A stretch of DNA of 64,000 nt from Alitta virens (GCA_932294295.1 OW028575.1:19658058-19722057), one strand, 5' to 3'. Positions 32,861 to 45,600 are shown, counted from the first letter of the stretch. Translations and numbers: made by a program. Notes: generated from the letters alone by a model not told the origin.

Positions 32861-34009
32861 GTAATACTCTATATGGCCTAGTGGTGCCTTTTGATAGTCA
32901 CATTGACATATTTGACAAAATGGGGAAAACATTTAAAAAATTAAAATTTCCGCAGCATAACTGACACTGCTGCACCTACATGTATACAACTTTGCTATAC
33001 TATGTCTAAAATAGTGTAATCTTTTAAATAAGGGGAAAATATGGAAGGTACTTTTTCTATCTTCCATACGAAAGACACTATTAACCCCACATGAATGAAA
33101 TTTTGTTAATAACATATCTAAATTACAGTATTTACATTTCTCAAACTTCATTTTGACATTCATTTCATACTAATGGAAAATCTGGAGAAAAAAAAAGCTG
33201 AACATTTTGCTTAATTATGTTTCTGAAGCAGAACTATAATAAAAAAAAAGTGAAAATGTATTGCATTTACCCCAACAATATTTCACATGGTGGGTCACAT
33301 TGACATATATCAGCTGTGGTTTAAAATATTTTGAGAAAAATGAAAAAAAATATTATATTTTCGGAGCAGAACTCACGCACAACTGAACATGCATGCATAC
33401 AAAACTTTGTCAATATTTATTGTTTTCTTAATATTATTAATACAACTGTAACGTGTTTGGTAAATATTATATAATCATTGCACAGTGGCGAGTGCAATAT
33501 GTTTTTTCATGGAACCAAGACATCTGATATTGCACGAGGCAAAGCCATAAAAACACATAATATTACACGAGACACTGTGCAGTAATTGCTATATTATATG
33601 GCCTTTCATATTATAAGAAAAGAGGGCTGTTTTTGTACAATACAATGAATATTAGGCCTTTGCAACCTTGATCTAGTGTGAACCTAAAGCAGTAATATTT
33701 TCTTTCTTTTTTCATAATTTCACTAAATACATGTTTTTTCTACAAATAAAAGCATGTATTTATTTTGAAAAAATTACATCTGTGACATAAAGTATACACA
33801 GCAACCATAATTATTCATGATATTAGCTTGGCAGGGCCTATTCTATTGAATGATTTTATCCATGCATTATTTTTATTATTTTAATCATAACTTTCACATT
33901 TACATAGTTATAATGGCATCTCGCAAGAGGTTGTTTACCTATTAGACACGCAATACCAATTGCCTGTTACGCAAAATGTGCAAAAGTTATCTTCAGAGTG
34001 CAATTGTCC
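32861..34009. other. Duplicated non-coding segment with an inverted-repeat element
   Basis: No gene. At 33476-33600 an imperfect inverted repeat (left TTGCACAGTGGCGAGTGCAA, right ATTACACGAGACACTGTGCA) resembles a MITE. The same element in copy 2 (46196-46345) has an extra internal CCGAGTGCAATATC segment. Confidence 0.5.
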
Positions 34010-34332
34010 ATGATTGGCTTTGAACTTGTTCTTGGAGAATGACAGGTACTCCCTTGCATCATCTGAATGCTCTCTGCTGTCTTTGTTCAATTATTAAAGC
34101 TAACACCCTAGGCAATAACAAAAAAAATAACACCTGACAGAAATGTGAAGAAAACTGCAATGAAAAGCTACGAAAATGGAGAGTGATATTTTCTGAGGCG
34201 CGGGTGCCAAATGATAGTTTCAAGTTTAACTATGAATGGGTTAGTACATCAAATAAGTTATACCAGTGGTTCTGTATGGCGAAAAATCTGACCAGAATGA
34301 TGCTAAGCATAAACATTATATAATATTATGTC

Positions 34333-34535
34333 TAATGTCTCAATGCTACTGGGTCTGAAGTCCACAACATGTTACTCATTTACCCAAAGGGTGGGATTTT
34401 TTACTTGCCTCCGCATAGACACAAAGTATAAGGCACCTCAAATTTAACGTCTCACGCGATTGACATCCATATATATCTTTAAATGTAATGATGAGCAGTT
34501 AGATTTCCTGAAGTGGGAATCAAACTCTGGTCTCC
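34333..34535 (+). repeat. Dispersed repeat family R, copy in duplication copy 2
   Basis: Same as 17498-17756 but with the segment between GGGTCTGAAG and TCCACAACATGTTAC deleted. Confidence 0.6.
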
Positions 34536-34539
34536 CGGA

Positions 34540-35350
34540 CTAGTAGGACATGAGTCCACTGGTACACTCACATTGGGTGCCAGTTGTAACAGGAGCGGGG
34601 ATCGAACTCTGGTCCCCGGGACTAGTAGGACATGGGTCCACTGGTACACTCACATTGGGTGCCAGTTGTAACAGGAGCGGGGATCGAACTCTGGTCCCCG
34701 GGACTAGTAGGACATGGGTCCACTGGTACACTCACATTGGGTGCCAGTTGTAACAGGAGTGGGGATCGAACTCTGGTTCCCGGGACTAGTAGGACATGGG
34801 TCCACTGGTACACACACATTGAGTGCCAGTTGTTACAGGAGCGGGAATCGAACTCTGGTCCCCGGGACTAGTAGGAGATGGGTCCACTGGTACACTCACA
34901 TTGGGTGCCAGTTTAACAGGAGTGGGGAATCGAACTCTGGTCCCCGGGACTAGTAGGACATGGGTCCACTCGCTTTGGGTGCCAGTTGTAACAGGAACGG
35001 GGATTGAACTCTGGTCCCCCGGACTAGTGTGACATGGGTCCACTGGTACACTCACATTGGGTGCCAGTTGTAACAGGAGCGGGGATCGAACTCTGGTCCC
35101 CCAGACTAGTAGGACGTGGGTCCACTGGTACACTCACATTGGGTGCCAGTTGTAACAGGAGCGAGGATCGAACTCTGGTCCCAGGGACTAGTAGGACATG
35201 GGTCCACTGGTACACTCACATTGGGTGCCAGTTGTAACAGGAGTGGGGATCGAACTCTGGTCCCCGGGACTAGTGTGACATGGGTCCACTGGTATACTCA
35301 CATTGGGTGCCAGTTGTAACAGGAGCAGGGATCGAACTCTGGTCCCTCGG
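34540..35350. repeat. 82-bp tandem array 2 (10 units)
   Basis: The anchor GGGTGCCAGTTGTAACAGGA or close variants lie at 34575, 34657, 34739, 34821, 34903, 34977 (short unit), 35059, 35141, 35223 and 35305. The units here carry CCCCGGGACTAGTAGGAC where array 1 has CCCCCTGATTTGTAGGAC, and are less uniform. Confidence 0.95.
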
Positions 35351-35400
35351 GCTGAAAGTCGCAATGTTAACCATTGTACCAAAGAGTCACTCACTGGTTC
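35320..35400 (-). mobile_element. tRNA-like SINE head terminating array 2
   Basis: Minus-strand A-box-like TTGGTACAATGGTTAACA and B-box-like AGTTCGATCCCT. Orthologous within the duplication to 18700-18790. Confidence 0.65.
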
Positions 35401-36158
35401 AAGGGCCACATTCGGCTCTCCCAGGACTACTACACTGCATTTGAAACTTATTCTGTGACAAATGTTTCTTTCATTACATGCTTTTTTGTTGGATCTTGAA
35501 ATCTTAATAGGGAAAGTAGTAAAATTTTGACAAACAGGTTGGTAAGCTGTACTATCTATTAACTAAGTTAGTTAGACTTCGTCAATCCCATGAATTGTCT
35601 TAGACTGCGTAACTTGTGAGATGAAACCAACTAACTGGTCAATATAGCCTAAAAGCCATCAATTTGATAAGTAACCAATGACATTCAATACAGCCTAAAA
35701 ACCATCAATTTGATAAGTATACAATGACATTTCTTATCTGAATGGATAATTAGCTGTACTTTGATGCAAGTGACATTGGAAGTCACAACTAATTTTGCAT
35801 TAATCATAGTTGGAGGATATTTCTCACTGCTTACTTATAATGCAGGTCATGTGTCGGTGCAATACCCAGAAATTATCTCAACTATATTAGCACCATCATT
35901 TTGGAAATGATTGCTGTTGCAAAATAATTGTACAAAGGTAGAATTCTGTTTTGATTGTAAATGAGGCTAATGCATTAATAATGAGATTTAACTGAAAGTC
36001 AAGTTTGAGAAACCATGAGAGCTACATTCCGAATGATGAATAAAATTGCAGATGTCGCATAAGAAAAAAGCATCACAAGTGGATTGAAAATGTTGTTTTC
36101 ACATGATTTATAGAATATATCAAAATAACTAAATTAATGACTTGCTTTTTCCTTTCAG

Positions 36159-36374
36159 ATAATGGCGGCATCCTTTGTTCTTTGTTGGACACCATACTCC
36201 ATTGTCGCTTTCATGTATTACTTGCATGATTATGACACTGTACCTTTAGCTTTGGCTGCCGCGGCACCTTACACGGCCAAGTCGTCAACCATCTACAATC
36301 CTGTCATTTACTTTTTGGCAGTCAAGCGCTTTCGACAAGACTTCTACGAAGTGTTTCGAGGCATGTTCAGTTGA
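36159..36374 (+). CDS. Duplicated opsin terminal exon, truncated tail (alternative 3' exon or pseudo-exon)
   Basis: The acceptor CTTTTTCCTTTCAG is intact. Compared with 19489-19881, nine bases (three codons, MAM) are missing right after the acceptor, keeping phase. TM6 CWTPY, TM7 with TAKSSTIYNPVIYFL and helix 8 are intact. About 140 bp in the middle is identical. Seven base-level codon differences are visible, of which six change the residue (L-V, A-S, LS-FY, Q-R, I-M). A TGA at 36372-36374, where copy 1 has TAT, ends the protein about 60 residues early. Past it lie a further stop and a +1 frame change, so the old tail is lost. If spliced to the TM5 exon it would give a receptor lacking the Ser/Thr-rich tail and three residues at the start of TM6. 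Loss of three TM6 residues could instead make it non-functional. Expression evidence is needed to choose. Confidence 0.75.
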   Translation: MMAASFVLCWTPYSIVAFMYYLHDYDTVPLALAAAAPYTAKSSTIYNPVIYFLAVKRFRQDFYEVFRGMFS

Positions 36375-36600
36375 CATTTGCCGGTTGGTTCCCACACTGC
36401 CAACAACGAGGGAACATAAATGTCCTCTGGGAAGGACAATGTCAAAGACGCTGACCTTGAGGATTCTACAGAAGAAATCCTGGATGACCAGGAGGGTGAA
36501 ACTGTTCAGCGGACTGGCTTACCATTCCAAAAACACGATTGAGGAAAATATCGAGAGCAATGCTAGACTCTTAAGTGGTCACATTCCATAAAAATCGACA
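36375..36600 (+). pseudogene. Degenerate former tail of duplicated opsin exon
   Basis: Aligns with the copy 1 tail and 3' UTR start but contains TGA, TAA (ACATAAATG versus ACACAAATG) and a one-base insertion (CAGCGGACTGG versus CAGCTGACTG). Confidence 0.8.
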
Positions 36601-36908
36601 CTCATCCAGATTTATATTTTCTTTTAAAACAGAAGAATTGCGTCCACACTGCCAAACTGATCTTTGTCTAAATGTTAAAATTTGTGGAAAACTACGCTGG
36701 AACAGATTGTAACTGTACAAAAAGCAGTCCTGACACATGCTCAATGTGATGCACTTAAGCATTGTCTACAAATGTACGTATATACTTGTCAACTGTAGGA
36801 TGCTCCAAGAGACGTACAAACAATTGAAATACACATTCCCTCTCCCAGACGGCTTGGCATGTCACACTTTTTTTTCATAAATATAAATTCGACCAGTTTA
36901 AAGACATA

Positions 36909-37054
36909 TATGGCCAATTGTGCCACGTGCGTTTTCCATGCGAAGGATAATCGCATAGAAAACGAATGGTTTTTGCCTCATTATAATTAGCTAAAAACTG
37001 CGTTTTCCATGCCTTTATCCTTCTCATGGAAAACGCACGTGGCACATTTGGCCA
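36909..37054. mobile_element. Fold-back MITE (copy 2)
   Basis: Second copy of 20222-20366. Arms TGGCCAATTGTGCCACGTGC and GCACGTGGCACATTTGGCCA pair slightly better here than in copy 1. Confidence 0.75.
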
Positions 37055-39300
37055 TGATGTGGTTAGTTTATTCCCAGACTATGGAACTATGTCATTTATT
37101 AAAAAAAATTAATTACAGATTTTCAGTTACACGCATCACTTATTTTCTGGGAGGAATGTGCATTGCAGCACTATATTTGATCATGTTGACTTCTGGGTTT
37201 TCTATATTATTCAGTTTTGTTTTTCTTGGGACACCCTATTGTGCATTACATATTATCATACTTGATGCGCTTAATACTGTATTTGTTTAGTAATTCCTAC
37301 TTATCAACTGTTTGATTTTTTTTATAACACTGTTACCTTTATTGTATTTGCTAAGCAGCAATATTTAAAGAACTTACAATGTAAGTGCAAGTTGTGTTTG
37401 TGCTGTAAAACAATTTAAGAGAATTATGTAGGGAGTTTAATGTACTATTAATACTGTAACATAGATATAAAAATATTCTGTTTTACAACTACCGTGTTGG
37501 TTTTATGTAATACATGCAGTAGCATACGGATGATACCAAACATTTAGAAGGTTGGGCATTCCACTGGGACTGAAAGGTTTGCGACCATTCTTTTCAGATG
37601 TTGGGTGGTCCCATGCAGCCAAATCTAGTGTGATAACATTTTTGGTTAATAGTTAATCAGTTAATTTTATCGGTTGGCACATTGACAGTAGTTTTAGAGG
37701 GAGCACATCAGAACAACGATTTAGATTGATTGAAAAATTTCATAATAATGGAATAGCCTCTCCAACATCAGGGCAATAAACTTGTTTTCACCTCTTTTAA
37801 CCCATGGTTTACCCCCTTTTCTGTACAGAATAAAAATTATCTGTATGGGTTTTTTTTTTTATCCCCTGTCACATGCCACAATTTATAGTCCACTCTTACA
37901 GGTCTGTTTCAAGTATGACTTTTCTCAATTCCCTTAAGAATATACACCTAGCATTCAGCAATCCTGGAGCTCCTAAGATCAGGAAATCCTGCCAATAATC
38001 CAGATATATATAGTATACAATTATACAATGGTTACAAGTGAGACATGAAGATGCGTACACCCGAAAATGTCAATGTACAACGAAGCTGACAGGCAGTCTA
38101 GGCTGACACTGACGACGCCGCTTCAGGCCCCGCCCACTTACTGGCTACCTATTGCAGCGCGGAATGGCTCATGCACAATGGCTAACTGTTGTACATGAGG
38201 ATTTGTACAACGGAATACCTAATGCTAAATTGCACTAGTGAGTGGTACAAAAATGGTGGTAAAGTATACTCTGAACCACGTCTTGTCATCTAATAAGAAC
38301 ACAGCATTATTGTACATAACATTTTAAAGAATTTCAATAAATGTTTTTAACACATTGGAGGTAGATGCAATAAGGCATTTAGCCTGTTACCAATAAATAT
38401 ATAGAAGTGAAATAAGGGTTGGGAAACCATGAAGATGACACAAGAGGTTAAATTAAGTACCAATACCGAGACAAGCATGCCGGAAACAATACCAACTTGT
38501 GGAATGAGAAAAAAAAACATACATGTAAACAGTAAACTTATTTGTTGGGTATTTTTCAAATTGAAAATCTAATTTCAGTGGCTTGTTACTTGGTCATTAC
38601 CAGTATAAGATCCTTGAGTTCCATATTTACAGTAGGTCTTGCCATACTATAAGCATGTTTTTACAAATAACATGTATTTTGCAAAGTGCTTGGCAGTTTG
38701 GTATTAAATATTTTGTGTAATGATAACTGTTAGAAGTGCTTGATTTTGATTTGTTGTTTACAAGAAGTCCCCAGAGTATTGCCACTTGATTAGACAGCCA
38801 TGCACCTGTTTTCTGACACCCTCAGCTTGGAGCAGAGAGACAATCTATTGAGTTTGCTGAAACAAAGTGATGCATTAGTAAATTTTGCATGTCTGTTTTA
38901 GAGAAATTACTCAAGTGGAAGCACTCAAATGTAAAAGTATTGACAATAATTTACAGTAAGCAAGCCCCACATTTAAAAATAATGAATCACAGCTCATTTT
39001 GATTATATTTTCTTCGAAATAAAATGTCGCAGACCAATTCATTAAATATGCAATCAGTGGGATTTAATCCGGATTCATTCAATTTGGAAAAAAAATCAGG
39101 CTTATTAAACCATGCGTTAATATGAAACGGCGCCAGTGATCTAAAAATAAGAAATACAAATTAATTAATTGGCAGCAGAGGATTGTCTGTAAGCAACATA
39201 ATATGTTGTTCTGCGTCGTCACAGATTCATTAAAAAGGGCCAGTGAAATTGAACCTAGAAAAAGCTAGACAACTTAGCTACAACTAGGGGTCGCTACAGC
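37055..39300. other. Duplicated non-coding segment, no gene
   Basis: Counterpart of 20367-22990, with indels in both directions (an extra ~400 bp around 38600-38970 is present here). No coding potential supported. Confidence 0.45.
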
Positions 39301-39303
39301 TGT

Positions 39304-39940
39304 CTATAACCTACGGAGCCCCTAAGCAGACATGGCAGAAAAAAAATAGTTTTAACTGGCGTGCACACATCATTATCAATGGACAAGCCTCTGCACTCAG
39401 TGACACCAGCCAATTTGTCTTGATTGCAAAAAAAACGTATTGTGTTGTATTTCAGCAACTAAAAGTGCTAGAAAGATAGCGTTTTCAATTAAGTACATGA
39501 AATTACATGTTCTACCAAAAGACGGCAATCTTGTACTCATTTATTTGTACTTTTGCCCTGTTAATTCAATAATCATTCACATACATGTAGTCACATACAC
39601 ATACATCTTTGATAAACAAGCATACATACTTATACACACATAAATAGATAGATAGATAGATAGACAGATATATTGATAGGTATTGATTGACCAATTGATA
39701 TACCATCTACATGTGTTATTGATTGATTGATTTGTTCATTGCAGTTTACTGCAGTTAATATTTTTCATTGCAAGGAACAGCATTTTTAACTTGAGCACAT
39801 ATGCAGAACTACCCAGATAGAATTTGTGCACCAAATTTATTTCGTGTGCACCAAATGTTTCTCGTGGGCACCAAATGTTTCTGGTGCTCAAAGAAAAATT
39901 TTATTTTTTTCTGCCATGTCCTTTTAGGGGCTCCGTAATA
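39304..39940. mobile_element. Segment bounded by inverted TACGGAGCCCC termini
   Basis: CTACGGAGCCCCTAAGCAGA at ~39307 is the inverse of the sequence ending GGGGCTCCGTA at ~39936, with GACATGGCAGAAAAAAAAT internal to it. The related right terminus exists in copy 1 (~26972-27006), but the left one is absent there. Possibly a TIR element in which the 3.6-kb insert of copy 1 resides. Confidence 0.5.
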
Positions 39941-41371
39941 ATCGACCTTATTTTACGAAAATAACTATGTTATAAATATCCACACATGCAGGCATCAGTT
40001 CACCATTTAACATAAAATTATACTCCACCACGTGACCTCTTCTATTCCTGAGTGCAAACTGAACTTGTCTTGCGTAATAAAGGCAGTAAAACTAAACAAA
40101 CAATAAAAAAAAAATTAGTAAATATGCATAATGGAGTATAATTAATTATTCGCATCAGAATATAACCAGCAAAAATGTTAGTTAACTCGCTCCTGAGTGC
40201 AAACTCAACTTGTCTTGCGTAATAAAGGCAGTAAAAAAAAACAATCAAACAAATTAGTAAATATGCCTTATGGAGTATAAGTTAATTATATCCTTCCTAT
40301 TCTAAATATAACTACTACTTATGTGCATCCAAGGTAAGATCTGTGCAGCGACGAGTGAATTCTTAAATATGATATTCATCCCAAATAATAATTTGAGTCT
40401 GCTTCACTGCATGCTCCACATCAATTTAGTTTGTTTTTGCGGAGCATACACTATAAAAGGGTAGTTAAATAAACAGGGGTCTCCTGGGTGGAGTGGAGCA
40501 AAGAGTTACAGGGCATCTGCTCAATTCCTTAAGTTCCTTCATGACATGGTGGGTGCTGGAACCTACAACCTTGTATTTTGTTTTTGAAATGTTTCCCTTA
40601 TGTGTTTCACAAGTGTTCCCATCAAGTTTAATTTAGCATTAGAGAAGCTCTTTGCTGACTAGCCGTTTTTTTTATATATAGCTTTTGGACTCCAAGAGTC
40701 TTCGTCTTATGCAAAAGGTCAAGGTCATGGATTTTATAAGCAGCTCAAAGTAATCTTGGCACTGGCTTCTGTGTATTTGTGATAATTGTCACCAAGTACG
40801 ATCTCAGGGGCATTTATTTTGGGCCCCTTAACGCCATAATTGGATGTCTTTTCTTTGATCATGATTGGTTGATGGACTTGGGGTTTTTCTCAATTATCAA
40901 AAGGGTAAGCAAAGAACTGCACAAGTTGAGTTATGAAAGAAAAATGCATCTTTTGATATTCTAGATTCAGGAACTAAAATTAATACACAAACATTAAAGT
41001 GAAGTTGGGACATCAACCTTTTAAATTGAAGGAGGTCAAGGTCATTTCCATTTGGCAGTGTTGCTTTAATCTACATACACTGCTGAAGATAAGAAAAAAG
41101 GCTTACTTTTGACTATAACATAGAACGTTTTACAATGATATTAGGAGGCATTTGCTGAGAAAATCGACCTAATAATGAAAATATTTGGAATGACATGAAA
41201 TTTTATCAAATTATCAGAGTATGCAGTGTTATGGTACAGAACAATATTATGGTTTAAGCAGGTGGTTGCCATGGTAGCGATGTTTAAAATAATTTGGCTG
41301 TTTCACAAACTTCATCTTTTACCATTGGTCAACTTTACAGTTGAATATTTCTGATTGAGATGCTCTCCCAT

Positions 41372-42220
41372 ATATATATAATACAATATGGTGTCCCACA
41401 AAGGTCTGTGCTGGGACCTTTATTATTTTTAATTTACATCAACGATATTACTAACTTACTTAGTGATGTGAATCTTTTTGCTGATGATACTTGTATCCTT
41501 GGCACTATATTCCCAAATATGTCGCAGACTGTAAATGTTCTTAGTGCTGATCTCGAACATATAGATAAATGGTGAAGAAGTGGCTTATAACAGTCAATAA
41601 ATGCTTAAAAATCTGTCTTTATGGTATTTAGTACTAAGCAGAAAAGAACCCATAGTCCCTCCTGTCAAACTCGGCAATGTTACTCTTTCAGAGGTCTTCA
41701 CTCATACTCATTTGGGTTTGACACTTCAGAGTGCGCCCTATTATTAGTCCATTAAGACCAGTGTGCGCAAGTATGGCACTCGAGGCCTAAATGAACTTTA
41801 TATTAATCTTCCTCTCATAAGGAAAGAATTTATAAAAGGTATTATTTTCGCAGTTCAATTTCCTTATGGAATGACCTTGATTTGTCTGTGGGTTCAAGCC
41901 CGAGTTGTGCTATTATAGGAATAACATGTTCAGCTGTTAAGCAGAAATTAAAAATAACTTCATTATTAGAACCTTTACTTCTGCCTTTGGGATTCCCTCT
42001 AAAGGCAGAAGTTATGTTGGCGCAGCTCCGGCTTGGTTTCTCAGATCTTAATGCTCACTTATATGTGAAAGGGTGTATTAATTCCTCATTTTGTTACTGT
42101 GGCACTTCTGCAGAAACTATTAACCAATTTTTCCTCGAATCTCCGAACTATTCCAACAATAGAGTAATCTTGTTTAATAGTGTTAGTAATACAACACCAA
42201 TAACTTCCAATTCAAAGTAA
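41372..42220 (+). mobile_element. Jockey/CR1-group LINE remnant (copy 2)
   Basis: Same as 28078-29280 but ~320 bp shorter: the segment between TTCAGAGTG and CGCCCTATTATTAG is deleted. Contains FADDT and the CYC zinc-knuckle-like part (41882-42220). Confidence 0.8.
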
Positions 42221-43440
42221 GATGAGCCAAAATATCAGTTATGACAGACTCCTGCAAAAATGTCTAAATACGTTGTCTGCCCATCCTGATGCCACATTAA
42301 CACGATTATTACCATTTTTCCCGTTATAATCAAATTTGAAAGTTGAGGGATGGGAGGGTGCACAATTTCTGTGGAATGACCCAATTATTGATCTGTGGCC
42401 TACAGACACAAATGATGGCTAATTTTGTTGCTCACCTGATCCTATACACTCAGGGTCATCAAATTTCACTGGGGTAATCAACATAGGCCAAACTAAATAA
42501 ACTATCAAAAACACTTCTAAGATGTGGGACGCAGTGTTAGAACATTGTCAATGATGTGACAAGTTTGTTACGTAGCAAATCTGAAATTGCAAGGTGTGTA
42601 GATTGTCTAATCATGGTAATTGTGATTGTCGGGAGTGACCAATTTTGATGACCCCATGATAACAGAATTCTGTAGCGTCATTGTGGTTAGCTTAATTCTT
42701 GCTTTGTTCTGACCACTTCCCAAACTATCCATAGGATTAACATTGGGAAAAGAATGTTTTTCTTCTAAGAAAATATTTCATGCAGTGACATATACACAAT
42801 GAAAAACATGTCACTTTTAAATGCTTCTGTGTGGCATTAAATCTCTGAATCACCTGGCAGATATGTTAGAACAGTTTAATTTTTTGTCAATGAACCACTG
42901 TCAATACATATTGGACAATCAACCAGGAAAATTATGTTTATCAACAGAGTTTATCAATTTTATTTTGTACAGAATCTTGAACAAACATCTATCTATATTG
43001 GCAAATAGGCCTAGCAGCAAAATGATCGCTAAAAATGAATTTATCAAAAGTCTAAGTTTTTATAGATTTGCAATCCAGCATGAACATCGTCTGCAGGAGG
43101 GAACATTTGCGAATGGTTCAATAGATGTAAGGAAATAGTCGAGCATCAATAGGCCCCAACTGTAATGTTGTAACAGAAATATTTGATTGTGTAAGCATGG
43201 CCATAATAACAAAATCTCAGATAATAATGAACAAACTGCCGATTTTACGGTGAGATGATGTAAAATTCAAAATGCTCTAACACAAAATATTTGTCCATTT
43301 GAAGGGAAGGTGATTGGCAGAATGTTGTGTACTATAAGAATTGAGAGTGGTGGCTCCATGTGAGATGAATCCAAAGTCAGCAGAACTGGGGGCTCACTTT
43401 TGAATTAATTATATATTACTGCAGGTGGGTATACAGAGGA
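42221..43440. other. No gene seen
   Basis: Counterpart of 29281-30585. Confidence 0.4.
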
Positions 43441-43457
43441 AAAAAATGCATGGATTC

Positions 43458-43682
43458 TTAAAAGAATTGCATGGATTCTTCGCAAGTAGTGTAGAAACGA
43501 ACCTGTACAACCAACAAATTAATTTTCAACAACATATAAACCACATTAAATTTCAACTTCATTTCCATGTTGCCTTTAGCTTTCCGCTTTCTTCTGACAG
43601 CGATAGTCACCCTTTCTCCGTATTGCATGGTCTCGGGTCCCTGGTCCGATTTACTCAGCAAATGCATCTTAAAGGCTTTCAA
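43458..43682 (-). other. Possible old exon of unknown protein (copy 2)
   Basis: Counterpart of 30600-30792. Open frame containing MHLLSKSDQGPETMQYGER and the same VRRKRKAKGN segment. Confidence 0.25.
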
Positions 43683-44289
43683 TATAACTAATGGTTCAAT
43701 TTTTTATTTCCATTATCTGTCAGTTTTGTTATACTGTGTATTTTAGCTTTTTAAATCTACAATACCAAGCTGTATGTACAATTGCTTGTGAAGTACCCAT
43801 ATTAAAGGAATGTTTTTCATAAGATCGCATATAAATGAATAAACTCAAATTGAAATTTTGCTTCCCTTGAATTAGATTGTACCAAAAATTTCAGGTCAGA
43901 TGCCAAGGTGATATATGCACTTGGCTCATTGCCTTATACAGACTTTACTCAAGGTGATAAAAGTGTAATTAAGAAAACTGCAGGTAATACGTGCTCCCTT
44001 GAACACGCATGTGATTAATGAAACACTCTTCTGGACAATTTAGCTTTGATCTTCAGAATGTGAAAATGGCAGTTAATTAAATGTAAAAGAGTTCTGTAAG
44101 ACAGAATTTGTATGGTCATCCCAAAGCATAAGTGCTCCAACATGGTTCAGCTTTTAATTCCATTATCTGTCAGTTGTGTTATACTGTTTATTTTAGCATT
44201 TCATATCTATAATACCATGCTTCATGTACGAACCGTTCTGTAAGTATCACAGTAACACTTTACAACACTTTGAAATAGTTAACACAAAT

Positions 44290-45600
44290 AACAAAACACC
44301 TAGTCATGGACCCAAGAAAACTCCAGACACTATCATTAAGAGAACTCCAGAAACTCGAACTAGAAAAATGTCCAAAAAACATAGGAAGAAGTCTAACCTC
44401 CCCGAACTTTTATCTGATGACAGTGGAGAAGAAACTCCAACCACCCAACCACCAGACTCAGAACTCAAAACAGCCAAAGATCCAAGCAAGCACAGTTCAA
44501 AATGAAGACAAAGCCGGTACACCCAAACAATCAGATAACTCTTAGCACAAATGAACACAAAATTTGGCCTCACTAGTCAAGTTAAAATACACAATAGCAT
44601 AAGACAAGGTGGTGTACAATCTTGTACCCAGTATGCTCTTCTAATGGATGAAATCAACAAAGAACCATGTACCAAAAACCTAGGCGTACAGCAACCAAAA
44701 TCCAAAATCAAAATACCATCATTATTGTGGATGGACGACATAGCCCTTATATCTAATAACAAAACAGAATTGCAACAAATGCTGAACCTAACCAACATAT
44801 AGCTCGAAAGTACAACAAAGAATTTGACCAGGCAAAAAGTGAAATAATGACCACAGGAAAGAGCATGACACATGAATGCAAGAACTTCACAGGCATACAA
44901 CTAAAAGCAGCATGGAAATTACTAGATGGGTGGTTGGGTGGGTGGATTTAGGGCTTTACTTCCTGTATTTCTGCACCAGTTGGGCTAATTAGGACAGGCA
45001 GAGACCATGGCAATGAGACGAAGGAGGAAACAGCCATCCAACTTAGGCTCGATCGGGAATCGAACCCGGGACCCAGTGGTTGGATGGAAATTACTAGAAA
45101 CATGCACCACACGCATCATTACTCATACCTTTGAAGCACTAGACATCACTCAGAAAGACCTGAATGAATTAAACACCATCATGATATGGGAAAATATAAT
45201 CAAAAGAATACTTAGAACTCCAAAAGAAGCCTTATACATAGAGACAGGACTGCTAGTCATCCCAACACTAATAGAACAAAACAGACTATGAGTGGCAGTA
45301 AGATAATTACAGTCAAAAACACAAATCATAAATACTATCAAAGAGGAAAATATATAAAAGAAATGATGGGAGAAAACAACAGAACTCATGAAAAAAACAC
45401 AATATAAACACTGACCAACTTCAAGGACTAAAGACAACAACAAATAAAACAATGAAATTAAACTAAACAAAGACATTCCACTCAAAAATCACTGAATCAA
45501 CAACACACAAAAATCTAAAGTACAGCACCTATTACAAGGAATCACTAACTGGAACCCTGGACTCTAACACTAAAACACTTCCCCATACCAACTTTGGTTC
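44290..45600 (+). mobile_element. R4/Dong-like LINE remnant with SINE insertion (copy 2)
   Basis: Same motif order as 31400-32860 (IRQGGVQS, LLMDEINKE, LLWMDDIALI, ALYIETGLL). About 145 bp upstream of the SINE is deleted, between ACACATGAA and TGCAAGAAC. Confidence 0.75.
44927..45083 (-). mobile_element. tRNA-derived SINE (copy 2)
   Basis: Target duplications ATGGAAATTACTAGA at 44912-44926 and 45084-45098. The insertion predates the segmental duplication. Confidence 0.85.

Larger units (their letters stand above)
17156..34009 (+). repeat. Segmental duplication, copy 1 (16.85 kb)
   Basis: Order: opsin intron end with the 82-bp array, opsin terminal exon, fold-back MITE, microsatellite, unique insert (23.36-26.95 kb), Jockey/CR1-like LINE fragment, R4/Dong-like LINE with SINE. 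Everything except the insert recurs collinearly at 34010-46840. The left limit is defined by ...GAGCC|ATGATTGGC at 17151-17164. The junction with copy 2 is ...CAATTGTCC|ATGATTGG at 34001-34017. Confidence 0.95.
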
